Notes under the pieces: generated by a model
What the model saw: only the letters and a program-made list of their open reading frames with translations
Databases searched by the model: none
What the model was told of the DNA's origin: nothing
Shown here: one piece after another, positions 15,756 through 24,577 of the stretch
Layout of the letters: each line of letters starts with the position of its first letter
Position numbering within the stretch: the first letter of the stretch is position 1
NCBI GenBank assembly: GCA_964370845.1
Contig: CAYJLB010000004.1
Location: 7,632-71,631, forward strand
Length of the DNA stretch: 64,000 bases
Source of the DNA: CAYJLB01 sp964370845
Lineage (GTDB): Bacteria; Bacillota; Clostridia; Oscillospirales; Ruminococcaceae
Reading direction: 5' to 3'
Made by a program: the position numbers and the translations under genes

Positions 15756-17331
15756 TAAAGTATTAATAAGAGTTGAAAATTTAAAACAATGGTTCCCTGT
15801 AAAGAAAAGTAAATTCGGGGAAAAACAAAGATATGTTCGTGCTAACGACGGTATCACTTTGGAAATTTTCGAAGGTGAAACTTTAGGGCTAGTTGGAGAA
15901 AGTGGTTGTGGAAAATCTACTTTAGGTAGAACTTTGTTGCAATTATACACTCAAACTGCTGGTAAAACTATGTATTACGGACGTTCTATTGACAATTTTT
16001 CACCAAAATATATCAGAGATTTATTGAAAAACATCAATAAAGAAATGAAAAATCTTGAAGATTTAAGAGCTAAAGAAAAAACTCTTAAAGATGAAGTAGA
16101 AGCTCTTAAAAAAGCAGGTGTTACTTCACAAACTTCGGGAAAAGGTAATGATATTATTACTAAAAAAGAAGATTATAGAAAAACTAAAGCTGCTGCTAAA
16201 CTAAAATTTAAAGATATTGTTGAAATTTTAGGCGGATTTATGGTTTCTGACGATCGTGAAAAAGCTTGTGAAGTTCTTTCAGTTGCTTATGAATATGCTT
16301 CAAAAATGTATTTAAACGAAAGAAAAGTAAACTCTGTTCAAATTTTAATCGACAAGAAAAAAGGTGTTGTTGAAGCGAAAAAAGCTAATGGCTCAAATGC
16401 TTCAGATTCGTCTATTGCAAAATTAGAAAGCAAAATTGTTGAATTGAAAAATGAATATAAAGAACACAAAAACGGACTTGATAATCAAATGAAAATCGTT
16501 ACTACAATGAGAAAAACTCACGATAACGATGCTGAATTCCAAAAACACGAGGAAATGCGTGATGTAGGTGTTGACCTTTCTAAGCTTACTTATGATGAAA
16601 TGAGAGCTATCAGAAATGACCTACAATTGATTTTCCAAGATCCTTATTCCTCACTAAACCCAAGAATGACTGTTGGACAAATCATCGGTGAAGGTTTAAC
16701 TGCGCATAACTATTACCTTGAAAACGACTCTCGTATGCAAGATTATGTTATGCAAGTTATGGAAGAATGCGGACTTTCTTCTTACATGATTCACCGTTAT
16801 CCTCACCAATTCTCAGGTGGACAACGTCAACGTATTGGTATCGCTCGTTCTTTAGCTTTAAAACCTAAATTCGTTGTTTGTGATGAAGCAGTTTCTGCAC
16901 TTGACGTTTCTATTCAATCACAAATTATCAACCTATTAAAAGACTTAAAAGAAAAAGAAAATCTAACTTATCTTTTCATATCACATGACTTGTCCGTTGT
17001 AAAATATATCAGTGATAGAATTGGTGTTATGTACCTTGGTAATATTGTTGAATTATCAGCTTCCGAGCCAATGTTCCAATTACCATTGCACCCATATACA
17101 AGAGCTTTACTTGATGCAATTCCAACTACTGATGTAGGCGGCAAAAAAGATGTTCCTTTGCTTGAAGGTGATATCCCAAGCCCAGTAAATCCACCTAAAG
17201 GTTGTAAATTCCACACAAGATGTCGTTATTGCAAGGAAGTTTGTAAAACTGACGAACCTGACTTTGTGGAAGCATTACCAGGTAGATTTGTTGCTTGTCA
17301 CTTCCCTCTTATTAACGGTGTAACAGAATAG
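15745..17331 (+). CDS. Oligopeptide ABC transporter ATP-binding protein (OppF-like) with helical insertion
   Basis: The 528-residue protein is some 200 residues longer than usual OppF. The ATG at 15745 follows AAGGAGGAG; the frame extends upstream without a better start. Walker A GESGCGKST (51-59), Q-loop IFQDPYSSLNPR (about 296-307), signature FSGGQRQR, Walker B FVVCDEAVS and the C-terminal Cys-rich domain are intact. Between Walker A and the Q-loop (about 82-282) lies a highly charged, Lys/Glu-rich, probably coiled-coil insertion. It also holds a more globular centre (KFKDIVEILGGFMVSDD...EYASKMYLNE). It likely forms a cytoplasmic arm; its partner is unknown. Confidence 0.9.
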   Translation: MENNKVLIRVENLKQWFPVKKSKFGEKQRYVRANDGITLEIFEGETLGLVGESGCGKSTLGRTLLQLYTQTAGKTMYYGRSIDNFSPKYIRDLLKNINKEMKNLEDLRAKEKTLKDEVEALKKAGVTSQTSGKGNDIITKKEDYRKTKAAAKLKFKDIVEILGGFMVSDDREKACEVLSVAYEYASKMYLNERKVNSVQILIDKKKGVVEAKKANGSNASDSSIAKLESKIVELKNEYKEHKNGLDNQMKIVTTMRKTHDNDAEFQKHEEMRDVGVDLSKLTYDEMRAIRNDLQLIFQDPYSSLNPRMTVGQIIGEGLTAHNYYLENDSRMQDYVMQVMEECGLSSYMIHRYPHQFSGGQRQRIGIARSLALKPKFVVCDEAVSALDVSIQSQIINLLKDLKEKENLTYLFISHDLSVVKYISDRIGVMYLGNIVELSASEPMFQLPLHPYTRALLDAIPTTDVGGKKDVPLLEGDIPSPVNPPKGCKFHTRCRYCKEVCKTDEPDFVEALPGRFVACHFPLINGVTE

Positions 17332-17340
17332 GAGTAAACA

Positions 17341-17529
17341 ATGTTTTTCAATAAAAAACATAAACTTGACATTGATAAAGCGGAGAAAAATTTTAAGGAA
17401 ACTTTAAAGGAAACTCCACTTGAAAAAAATGATATGCTAGCATTAATTATTGCTGGGTTTATAATTATGATTCCTGTGCTTTTAATAGTTGGCGGACTTG
17501 TGTTATTTGTCTTGTGGTTAATGACTTAA
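17341..17529 (+). CDS. Small single-span membrane protein
   Basis: The 62-residue ORF lies nine bases after oppF. The N-terminal half is charged (FFNKKHKLDIDKAEKNF) and the C-terminal half is a single hydrophobic segment (about 34-61). It is not a recognised family. Operon position suggests a small accessory subunit of the unusual transporter, possibly contacting the OppF arm, but nothing in sequence proves this. A strong terminator follows. Confidence 0.6.
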   Translation: MFFNKKHKLDIDKAEKNFKETLKETPLEKNDMLALIIAGFIIMIPVLLIVGGLVLFVLWLMT

Positions 17530-17544
17530 AGTATAAATAAAAAA

Positions 17545-17588
17545 ATAAACTCCCTTTGAATTTTTCAAAGGGAGTTTATTGCGTTTTT
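17545..17588 (+). terminator. Terminator of the opp operon
   Basis: AATAAACTCCCTTTG pairs with CAAAGGGAGTTTATT around an AATTTTT loop. Confidence 0.85.
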
Positions 17589-17658
17589 TGTCATTATCCA
17601 GTATAAGAAGTGACGAAAATTCAGTCTTTCCTGCTTGACTGAAAGCAAAAAACTCAAG

Positions 17659-17706
17659 AGAGGGTGTGACGAAACACAGTTTTTTATGTTTCATCACACC
17701 CTCTTT
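17659..17706. terminator. Terminator with the recurrent GTGTGA-GAAAC stem
   Basis: AGAGGGTGTGA-c-GAAAC pairs with GTTTC-a-TCACACCCTCT. It lies just past the stop of the minus-strand oxidoreductase, and the same stem core occurs at 6207. Confidence 0.75.
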
Positions 17707-17720
17707 GTTATATTAAAATT

Positions 17721-18827
17721 TTAATCTAAAATACCGTGAATAGGATTGTTTTGCATTGGCATTGCTCTTTCAAATTTTGTTTCAAGTGGAATATATTTCT
17801 TCTCTTTCGAACTCTTATCAAAAGTAGAAAGAATTTCAAGAACGTGAAGTGTTAATTCGTCATTAGCACGATGAGTTCTTCCCTGTGCAATAGCTTTTGC
17901 CATATCAGCAAGCCCTAAACCACGAGAATTTTCCTTATAATCAAATAGCAAAGGCATTTCTTTATATTCACCATCTTCTGGGCGAAGCAATTGAATAGGC
18001 CCATCAAAAGTATTTGGGTCAGGGACAATTAATGTACCTTTTGTACCATAAATTTCAAAACGCGCTTGTTTATTATAATAAACATCAAAAGTTGTAATAA
18101 TAGTTCCAATTGCTCCGCTGTCGAAATGTAATGTTCCTGTAACATGGGTTGGAACTTCAACCTCAACAATTTCACCGCACTTAGGCTGGCTAGTGATAAC
18201 TCTTTTATCAAAAGTAGTTTTAGTAACGCCAGTTACTCCCGAAACTCCACCCATTAGATTAACAAGGGCTGTCACATAATAAGGTCCCATATCCATCATT
18301 GGACCACCACCGAATTGATAGTAGAAAGCTGGATCCGGATGCCATGTTTCATGTCCATGACAAATCATAAAACAAGCACTTCCGAAAACTTCACCAATCA
18401 TTCCGTCATCGATTAATTTTCTACAAGTTTGAATTCCTGCGCCAAGAAAAGTATCAGGAGCTCCACCAATCATTAAACCTTTTTCTCTTGCAAGTTCAAC
18501 AAGCTTTTTACCCTCGTCAAAAGTTGCGCCAAGAGGTTTTTCACTGAAAACGTGCTTTCCACCAAGAAGTGCTTTTTCGCTTATGTCGAAATGCTCATAA
18601 GGTCTTGTTAAATTTAACAAAATATCTACTTCAGGGTCAGCAATTGCGTCCTCAAACTTATCATAAATCTTAGGAATATTATATTCTTCCTTAGCTTTTT
18701 CCGCTCTCTCACGAACAAGGTCACAAACACCGATTAATTCTACTTCTTGATACAAATTAGTAATATTTTTCAAGTAAATACCACTAATTGCACCTACACC
18801 AATCATTGCTACTTTAATTTTTTTCAT
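17721..18827 (-). CDS. Gfo/Idh/MocA family oxidoreductase
   Basis: The 368-residue NAD(P)-dependent sugar or inositol oxidoreductase has an N-terminal Rossmann fold (AMIGVGAISGIYLKNI) and the EKP motif (FSEKPLGATFDEG). The C-terminal domain is of the GFO_IDH_MocA type (FGGGPMMDMGPYYVTALVNLMG). The exact substrate cannot be assigned. It has an AAAGGA site before the ATG. It lies in a minus-strand group with a GNAT gene and a ThuA-like gene; Gfo/Idh/MocA and ThuA proteins often occur together in carbohydrate catabolism. Confidence 0.9.
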   Translation of the reverse strand: MKKIKVAMIGVGAISGIYLKNITNLYQEVELIGVCDLVRERAEKAKEEYNIPKIYDKFEDAIADPEVDILLNLTRPYEHFDISEKALLGGKHVFSEKPLGATFDEGKKLVELAREKGLMIGGAPDTFLGAGIQTCRKLIDDGMIGEVFGSACFMICHGHETWHPDPAFYYQFGGGPMMDMGPYYVTALVNLMGGVSGVTGVTKTTFDKRVITSQPKCGEIVEVEVPTHVTGTLHFDSGAIGTIITTFDVYYNKQARFEIYGTKGTLIVPDPNTFDGPIQLLRPEDGEYKEMPLLFDYKENSRGLGLADMAKAIAQGRTHRANDELTLHVLEILSTFDKSSKEKKYIPLETKFERAMPMQNNPIHGILD

Positions 18828-18872
18828 AATAAATCATTCCTTTACATTTTTTGTGACATTTTTCTTCCTATA

Positions 18873-19373
18873 CTAAACCTTAGAAAATTTCATAGGTGTA
18901 AATATTATTCCGTCAATTGTACTCTGTTCATCAATATTTTTAAACCCTAATTTGTGATAAAATTCCACTGCATAGGGAGAAGAATTAACTGTAAAAACTT
19001 TCTTCTCAGAATTTTCAGTTATTTCAAGAATATTATTAAACAAAGCTTTTGCAATACCTTTTCTATGAAATTCTTTTTTTGTGAATAACATTGTAATATG
19101 CGTTTGATTTCTCATTGCAATTACACCCACCAGCTCATTGTCGATAAAAGCTCCATAAAAATCCAACTCATAAATTATTAATTCATTTTTAAGAAAATTT
19201 TCAAAAGTTTTAACACCTTCCTCCGAATAATCGGGAGCTTCAAATTCAAGAAAAACTTCCCAAATAAGCTGAAGTGCGGTGTCAATTTCTATTAAATTAA
19301 GTTCTTTTATATAAATGAATAGCTCCTCATTTCTGGTTGATTTTTTAATAATTCCTACAATATCTAATCTCAC
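18873..19373 (-). CDS. GNAT family acetyltransferase
   Basis: The protein has up to 166 residues, with the acetyl-CoA loop FHRKGIAKALF and the C-terminal SSPYAVEFYHKLGF typical of GNATs; substrate unknown. The first 25 residues look atypical, and the only upstream start is GTG at 19373 with no clear ribosome binding site. Tandem repeats begin 34 bases upstream. The true start may be downstream, or the original 5' region may have been displaced by the repeat array. Confidence 0.75.
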   Translation of the reverse strand: MRLDIVGIIKKSTRNEELFIYIKELNLIEIDTALQLIWEVFLEFEAPDYSEEGVKTFENFLKNELIIYELDFYGAFIDNELVGVIAMRNQTHITMLFTKKEFHRKGIAKALFNNILEITENSEKKVFTVNSSPYAVEFYHKLGFKNIDEQSTIDGIIFTPMKFSKV

Positions 19374-19406
19374 AACGAAAAGATATCATATTTTACTTCG
19401 CATAGT

Positions 19407-19694
19407 GCGGGCATAACAGCGGGGTTCCCTAAATCATTAGAATTAGCTAATACTATACCCGACCTCGTGGCTACAAATTATTATTAACCACAACGTAAAA
19501 CCGCGGGCATAACGGCGGGGTTCCCTAAATCATCAAAATTAGCCAATACTCTATTCGACCTCGTGGCTACAAATTATTATTAACCACAACGTAAAACCGC
19601 GGGCATAACGGCGGGGTTCCCTAAATCATCAAAATTAGCCAATACTCTATTCGACCTCGTGGCTACAAATTATTATTAACCACAACGTAAAACC
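19407..19694. repeat. Three tandem copies of a 96-bp intergenic repeat
   Basis: Units begin at 19407, 19503 and 19599, each starting GCGGGCATAAC, and a fourth GCGGGC stands at 19695. Units 2 and 3 look identical; unit 1 differs at a few positions. The reverse complement contains the CCCGCG and CCACGAGG boxes in the same order and spacing as the single copies at 1811 and 14634. No coding potential is evident. Unit length and lack of variable spacers exclude a CRISPR array. Confidence 0.9.
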
Positions 19695-19706
19695 GCGGGC
19701 GAGTCA

Positions 19707-19721
19707 GTGCCGACACGGCAC
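19707..19721 (-). repeat. Hairpin cap at the thuA 3' end
   Basis: GTGCCG-ACA-CGGCAC overlaps the last base of the thuA stop codon on the minus strand and leads into the tandem array. It holds the place of the GCAACGTGACGTTGC hairpin of other copies, with both stem arms changed in a compensatory way. Confidence 0.5.
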
Positions 19722-20452
19722 TAGTACATTTTTTTCTCAGATTTAAAGTCATCAGCAGATAAACCTAGTTTAATCGCTCTCTCTTTTCCTTGAGCAGCCC
19801 AAAGCATACCGCGTTCCATAATAATTTGAGCGGTAGGTGAGTTGTCAAAAACGTCATCATGATGACCTAATGCGTTGTAAAAAACTCGTCCATGTCCCCA
19901 AAATTTTGTCCAAGCAATAGGCATGTCGCACGCTTTGTTTGATGAATGAAAATATTTTACTGAAGGAAATCTTGTTGTGGCTAAAACTTCTACCGCTGGG
20001 TCAACGTGCAAGTAATAATGCTCACTTTTAACAGGAAAATCCTCTAAACCGTCAATTATTGGACTTGAACCCTTATGAATATTAACAGTGTATTCAACTC
20101 CGTCACCTCCTGGGTGAGAAACCCATTGTCCACCTGTCATAAACTGCCATTTAACACTTTGACGGAAAGAATCGCACATTCCTCCGTGACAGCCAGCAAG
20201 TCCTACACCGCCACCAACTGCCTCCAAAATATTATCACAAACCACATCAGAAATTTCACTCATTGTGTAACAAGGCACGATTAAATCTAACCCTTTTAAC
20301 ATTTCCAAATCTTCGCAAACTGCCAAATCTTCTGAAATTGTACAAGTATAACCATTTTTCTCCATAATGTTTGCGAAACGTTTCGACACAAGTTCTGGTT
20401 GATGTCCATGCCACCCACCAGGGAGAATTAATACTTTTTTGCTACTTTCCAT
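19721..20452 (-). CDS. ThuA-like domain protein
   Basis: The 243-residue protein belongs to the ThuA (trehalose utilisation/class I glutamine amidotransferase-like) group: KVLILPGGWHGHQPE at the start, GLAGCHGGMCDSF, and GRVFYNALGHHDD near the C-terminus. ThuA proteins are associated with disaccharide oxidation through 3-keto sugars together with Gfo/Idh/MocA oxidoreductases, which fits the neighbour at 17721. It has a GAAAGGAA site before the ATG. It ends at a hairpin that caps the 96-bp repeat array. Confidence 0.85.
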   Translation of the reverse strand: MESSKKVLILPGGWHGHQPELVSKRFANIMEKNGYTCTISEDLAVCEDLEMLKGLDLIVPCYTMSEISDVVCDNILEAVGGGVGLAGCHGGMCDSFRQSVKWQFMTGGQWVSHPGGDGVEYTVNIHKGSSPIIDGLEDFPVKSEHYYLHVDPAVEVLATTRFPSVKYFHSSNKACDMPIAWTKFWGHGRVFYNALGHHDDVFDNSPTAQIIMERGMLWAAQGKERAIKLGLSADDFKSEKKMY

Positions 20453-20632
20453 AGTAAATCTATTCCTTTCAAAATAAAAAATTATTACATCAAATTATTA
20501 GTTAATTTAAATCCACATAATTATAATTTTACATAATTATTTTAAATTGTCAATGACTTTGAATGGAAAAAATATATTATTTTTTTAGCTATATTGCACA
20601 TAAACAACACATTGTTTTTGAAATTATTTTAT

Positions 20633-20661
20633 TTGCATTATTGTTAAATATATGATATAAT
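20633..20661 (+). promoter_or_regulatory. Promoter of the TPP riboswitch-thiT unit
   Basis: TTGCAT (20633-20638), a 17-base spacer and TATAAT (20656-20661) lie 12 bases before the riboswitch. The remaining gap 20453-20632 is AT-rich and I see nothing else in it. Confidence 0.75.
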
Positions 20662-20673
20662 TTGAAAGTAATA

Positions 20674-20755
20674 AAGGGGAGCTTTGAAAAAAGGCTGAGA
20701 GGAAGTTTGGCTTCGACCCATAACCTGATACGGATAATGCCGTCGTAGGATAATA
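20674..20755 (+). promoter_or_regulatory. TPP (THI element) riboswitch aptamer
   Basis: The conserved THI boxes are all present in order: GGGGAGC, GGCTGAGAGG, GACCCATAACCTGAT, GGATAATGCC and CGTAGGA. It precedes thiT, a thiamine transporter gene, so thiamine pyrophosphate should repress expression. Confidence 0.95.
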
Positions 20756-20787
20756 GCAATAGTCAATTTAAGTGACTATTTCGCTTA

Positions 20788-20824
20788 GCGTCATAAGGTT
20801 TAAAATCTTGTGCCGTTTTTTTAT
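20788..20824 (+). terminator. Expression-platform terminator of the TPP riboswitch
   Basis: The stem GCG-t-CATAAG / CTTGTG-c-CGT is followed by a T7 run 49 bases before thiT. It presumably forms when TPP is bound. Confidence 0.7.
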
Positions 20825-20872
20825 TTCCTTTATTATGAAATTATAGCTGTTTAAGAAAGGAAAAATGTTTAA

Positions 20873-21457
20873 ATGAACAAATCTATCTCAAAAACTCAAA
20901 CGTTGATTGAATGTGCGTTACTGATTGCAATGGGAACTGTCTTAGCACAAATCAAAATTTTCACAATGCCACAAGGAGGAAGTGTAACTCTTGTTTCAAT
21001 GTTACCTTTCATCTTAATTTCTTTACGTCACGGCACAAAGTGGGGACTTTTATCAGGACTTGTTAACGCTGGTTTGCAAATGTTGTTAGGATTTTATCCA
21101 CCACCAGTTGCTACTTTCGGAAATTTTGTAGCTGTTGTAATGCTTGATTATGTTGTTGCTTTTACCGCTTTAGGATTAGCTGGTTTTTTTGCAAAATTCA
21201 TTAAAAATAAATTCGCTGGTATAACTTTCGGAGTAAGCATTGTACTTATAATAAGATTCTTATGCAGTTTCTTATCTGGAATGTTAATTTGGGGAAGTTA
21301 TCAAGAATACTATGAATGGGCTGTTGATATGCCAGTTGCACTTTATAGCTTTATCTACAACGGTTCATATATGATTCCTGAGCTAATTTTAACTTTAGTA
21401 GCTACCTATGTTTTATTTGGAGTTCCTGTGACAAGAAAACAACTAGTTAAAATATAA
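20873..21457 (+). CDS. thiT: Energy-coupled thiamine transporter S component
   Basis: The 194-residue, six-span membrane protein matches the ThiT/YuaJ family (MGTVLAQIKIFTMPQGGSVT near 20-40, SLRHGTKWGLLSG, GFYPPPVATFGNF). It binds thiamine and works with an ECF ATPase module (EcfAA'T) encoded elsewhere. Placement behind a TPP riboswitch confirms the substrate. It has an AAAGGA site and ends at a clear terminator. Confidence 0.95.
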   Translation: MNKSISKTQTLIECALLIAMGTVLAQIKIFTMPQGGSVTLVSMLPFILISLRHGTKWGLLSGLVNAGLQMLLGFYPPPVATFGNFVAVVMLDYVVAFTALGLAGFFAKFIKNKFAGITFGVSIVLIIRFLCSFLSGMLIWGSYQEYYEWAVDMPVALYSFIYNGSYMIPELILTLVATYVLFGVPVTRKQLVKI

Positions 21458-21485
21458 CGTATTTTTTTCTTATATTAAATATACT

Positions 21486-21520
21486 AAAACCTCGAACAAT
21501 TATTTGTTTGAGGTTTTTTG
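21486..21520 (+). terminator. Terminator of thiT
   Basis: AAACCTC-ga-ACAA pairs with TTGT-tt-GAGGTTT, followed by TTTTG. Confidence 0.8.
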
Positions 21521-21573
21521 TAATATTACGGCGAATTTTGCTTAATATAATTTGATTAAAATATTTAAATCTA

Positions 21574-21602
21574 TTGAAATTGCTAAAAAAGTGTAGTATA
21601 AT
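21574..21602 (+). promoter_or_regulatory. Promoter of the MBOAT-DHHW operon
   Basis: TTGAAA (21574-21579), a 17-base spacer and TATAAT (21597-21602). Confidence 0.7.
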
Positions 21603-21665
21603 GATTAGGATATTGTTAATACTTGGTATTGTAATTTAATATTTTGGTTAAGAAAGGTCGCTTAT

Positions 21666-23084
21666 ATGGTTTTTTCTGATATAATTTTTATATATTTATT
21701 CTTACCCTTGTGTTTTGGACTATATTTTTTAAGAAAAAACATAGCTTACCGAAATACAGTTTTAGTTCTTTTTTCTTTGTTCTTTTACGCTTGGGGTGAG
21801 CCAGTTTGGGTCTTTCTTTTAATGGGAACCGCTACTTTAGACTATATAAATGGGCGGTTTATTGCGAGAAATCGAGGAACAAAACGAGCTATTTTAGGTG
21901 TTGTTGTTTCATTAACTGTAAACCTTGGCTTACTCGCAACTTTCAAATATAGTGGATTTATTGTTGAAAATATAAACGCGATTTCGGGATTAAATCTTGC
22001 TGTTCCTAGTTTCACACTCCCTATAGGAATTTCCTTTTACACTTTTCAAACTATAACTTATATAATCGATGTTTATCGTGGACAAGTTAAAGCACAAAAG
22101 AATTATTTATACTATTTGTTATATTTATCTATGTTTTTCCAATTAGTAGCAGGTCCAATTGTTCGTTATAATACAATCGCCCTTGAAATTAATGACAGAA
22201 AAACTAGATATTACGAGTTTGAAAAGGGAATGACAAGGTTTGTTTACGGGCTTGCGAAAAAAGTTATTATAGCAAATGCAGTTGGCGAACTTGCAACTAC
22301 AACCCTTGCAAGTGTAGGCGTTATGGAAGGGTCGGTTTTCTCAGCTTGGTTTGGTGTAATAATGTTTTCACTGCAAATTTATTATGATTTTTCAGGGTAT
22401 TCTGATATGGCAATCGGAATGGGTTTAATGTGCGGCTTCCACTTCCTTGAAAACTTCAATTATCCATATATTTCGAGGTCAGCAACAGAATTTTGGCGAA
22501 GATGGCATATGTCCCTTGGAACATTTTTCCGCGACTACCTTTATATTCCTTTAGGGGGAAATAGAAAGCATCAACTTTTTAACCTTGCTGTGGTATGGTT
22601 TTTAACTGGACTTTGGCACGGTGCGAGTTGGAACTTCATTATATGGGGTTGCTATTTTGGATTGCTTATAATATTGGAAAAATTTATTTATGGAAAGTTA
22701 TTGGAAAAACTTCCACGAATTTTCTCTCATATTTATCTATTATTCTTTGTTATAATCGGTTGGGCGTTGTTCTATTTTACCGATTTAAACAGCTTGCTAA
22801 ACTGCTTAAAAACTATGTTTGGAATGGACAATGTTCCCCTTATTGATGAGGTTTCGAAGTCAGCAATGCAAAATAATATTTATATAATTATTCTGGCAAT
22901 TATTCTTTGTATCCCTGTTTATAAACTACTACACAACGCTAAAAACAACCTTGAAAAAGATGGTGTTTTCACACTTTATTTAGTAAATATTATTAAAGTT
23001 GTTTTCGTTATCGCATTAATTGTTATTTCAACTATTTTATTAGTTGGACAAACTTACAACCCGTTTTTATATTATCGTTTCTAA
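21666..23084 (+). CDS. MBOAT family O-acyltransferase
   Basis: The 472-residue multispan membrane protein is of the AlgI/DltB-like group. The conserved region FWRRWHMSLGTFFRDYLYIPLGGN is followed by LWHGASWNF with the catalytic His318. MBOAT proteins of this type move acetyl groups across the membrane onto exported polysaccharide or wall polymers. The next gene encodes the matching DHHW/SGNH-type extracytoplasmic partner, so the pair is a surface O-acetylation module. The acceptor polymer is unknown. Confidence 0.92.
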   Translation: MVFSDIIFIYLFLPLCFGLYFLRKNIAYRNTVLVLFSLFFYAWGEPVWVFLLMGTATLDYINGRFIARNRGTKRAILGVVVSLTVNLGLLATFKYSGFIVENINAISGLNLAVPSFTLPIGISFYTFQTITYIIDVYRGQVKAQKNYLYYLLYLSMFFQLVAGPIVRYNTIALEINDRKTRYYEFEKGMTRFVYGLAKKVIIANAVGELATTTLASVGVMEGSVFSAWFGVIMFSLQIYYDFSGYSDMAIGMGLMCGFHFLENFNYPYISRSATEFWRRWHMSLGTFFRDYLYIPLGGNRKHQLFNLAVVWFLTGLWHGASWNFIIWGCYFGLLIILEKFIYGKLLEKLPRIFSHIYLLFFVIIGWALFYFTDLNSLLNCLKTMFGMDNVPLIDEVSKSAMQNNIYIIILAIILCIPVYKLLHNAKNNLEKDGVFTLYLVNIIKVVFVIALIVISTILLVGQTYNPFLYYRF

Positions 23085-23110
23085 TTTTTTTGAGGGGAGG
23101 AAATTCTAAT

Positions 23111-24517
23111 ATGGCAAAAGGCGAAAGATTTAAAGATGATCCTAAAATCCTTAAAACTAAAGCTATTGTAATGAAAATAAACGTTGTAATAATATTAGTT
23201 TTTATTGTAGCAATTTCAGTTTTAATGCTTGTTTTAGAACGTCCTACTCACTCTGACATTGAAAAGAGGGAACTGGCAAAATTTCCTGAATTATCCCTTG
23301 AGAATTATTTAAGTGGACAATTTTTCAGGGATATTTCAACTTATTTTTCTGATACTGTTCCCTTTCGTGAGGATTTAGTAAGCCTTGGTGCTGAAATTGA
23401 TAGATTAATGGGAATTCCTTCACCTACTTTTTATGGACCAATAAAAGTAGTGGAAACGGAGGAAACTACCGAAAGTACAACTGAGATTTCTACTTCTCCA
23501 CCCGAAACGGAAGCTACAACGGAAACGAAAGAAGGAGCAGAAACTACTGAAACTGAAGCAACTACAGAAGAAACAACTGCTACAACCGAGGAAGAAGAAC
23601 CAATTGGAAACCTTGGCGACTTCAACAACAATGGAATTATCGTTGACGGTGTAAAAATGTATGGAGAAACTGCTGGAGTTATGCTCTTTGGTGGAAGTCA
23701 AGCCGCTTCAAACCGCTACGCAACTATCTTAAATAAATATAAAGAAACTTTAGGAAGCGAAGTTAACGTTTATAATATGGTAGTTCCTACTTCTGCTGAA
23801 TTTTATCTACCTAGCAAATACAATGCTTATTCTTCCGACCAAAAAGCCGCAATTGATTATATTTATAGTCAACTTTCCGAGGATATTATACCAATTGATG
23901 CTTATTCTGAACTAGCAGCCCACGTTGAAGAAGAAATTTATTTCAGAACTGACCACCACTGGACGCAACTTGGTGCTTATTATGCTTATGTTGCTCTTTG
24001 CAAGGAAATTGGATTTGATTATCCTGCAATTGAAGATTTTGAAATGAAGACAAAAGAAAACTATGTTGGCTCACTATACACCTATACAAATGACAGCCGA
24101 TTATTACAAAGTCCAGAAACTTTCACTTATTATCTTCCAACAGTTCCATATACAACCTCACTTTATGATTTTAACACTCTTGAGTATATAAGCGCTGCAA
24201 TGTTATTCCACGAATATGCAAGCGGAACAAACACTTATAGTATGTTTTTGGGTGGAGATAATTTGCATCTTAAAGTAACTACTGAACTGGACAATGACCG
24301 TTCAATAATCGTCTTTAAAGAGTCTTACGGAAATGCTTTTATTCCTTATTTAGTAAATAGTTTTGAAAATATTTATGTTGTTGACATTAGATATTTTGGT
24401 GCAAATGCAATTAATTATATTAAGGAGCAAGGTATAACAGATGTTTTATTTATAAATAATGTTTTTGCAGCAAATACTGATATGTTAATAGCTGAAATTG
24501 AAGGATTGTATTATTAA
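23111..24517 (+). CDS. DHHW (AlgJ/AlgX-like SGNH) extracytoplasmic protein
   Basis: The 468-residue protein starts at the ATG behind GAGGGGAGG (an upstream in-frame start at 23090 lacks a site). A membrane anchor (about 23-45) is followed by an AlgJ-like start (KRELAKFPELS). A Thr/Glu-rich low-complexity linker spans about 112-170, and an SGNH-like domain follows. The FGGSQAA segment may hold the Ser, and TDHHW at 280-284 gives the catalytic Asp281-His283 region. It is likely the acetyl transfer partner of the upstream MBOAT protein. Confidence 0.88.
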   Translation: MAKGERFKDDPKILKTKAIVMKINVVIILVFIVAISVLMLVLERPTHSDIEKRELAKFPELSLENYLSGQFFRDISTYFSDTVPFREDLVSLGAEIDRLMGIPSPTFYGPIKVVETEETTESTTEISTSPPETEATTETKEGAETTETEATTEETTATTEEEEPIGNLGDFNNNGIIVDGVKMYGETAGVMLFGGSQAASNRYATILNKYKETLGSEVNVYNMVVPTSAEFYLPSKYNAYSSDQKAAIDYIYSQLSEDIIPIDAYSELAAHVEEEIYFRTDHHWTQLGAYYAYVALCKEIGFDYPAIEDFEMKTKENYVGSLYTYTNDSRLLQSPETFTYYLPTVPYTTSLYDFNTLEYISAAMLFHEYASGTNTYSMFLGGDNLHLKVTTELDNDRSIIVFKESYGNAFIPYLVNSFENIYVVDIRYFGANAINYIKEQGITDVLFINNVFAANTDMLIAEIEGLYY

Positions 24518-24528
24518 AAATAAAATTC

Positions 24529-24575
24529 AATAATAAACAAATTATATGTCTTAGTGCATATAATTTGTTTATTAC
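24529..24575 (+). terminator. Hairpin after the DHHW gene
   Basis: ATAAACAAATTATATG pairs with CATATAATTTGTTTAT around a TCTTAGTG loop. The T-tail is weak, but position suggests termination. Confidence 0.6.
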
Positions 24576-24577
24576 AC

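Noticed and set aside
19407..19700. CRISPR array
   Set aside because: The whole 96-base unit repeats with no variable spacers, and no cas genes are nearby.
23420..23701. Minus-strand frames opposite the Thr/Glu-rich linker of the DHHW protein
   Set aside because: They are shadows of a low-complexity ACA/GAA-rich stretch. The same applies to the plus-strand frame opposite the linker at 35540-35755.
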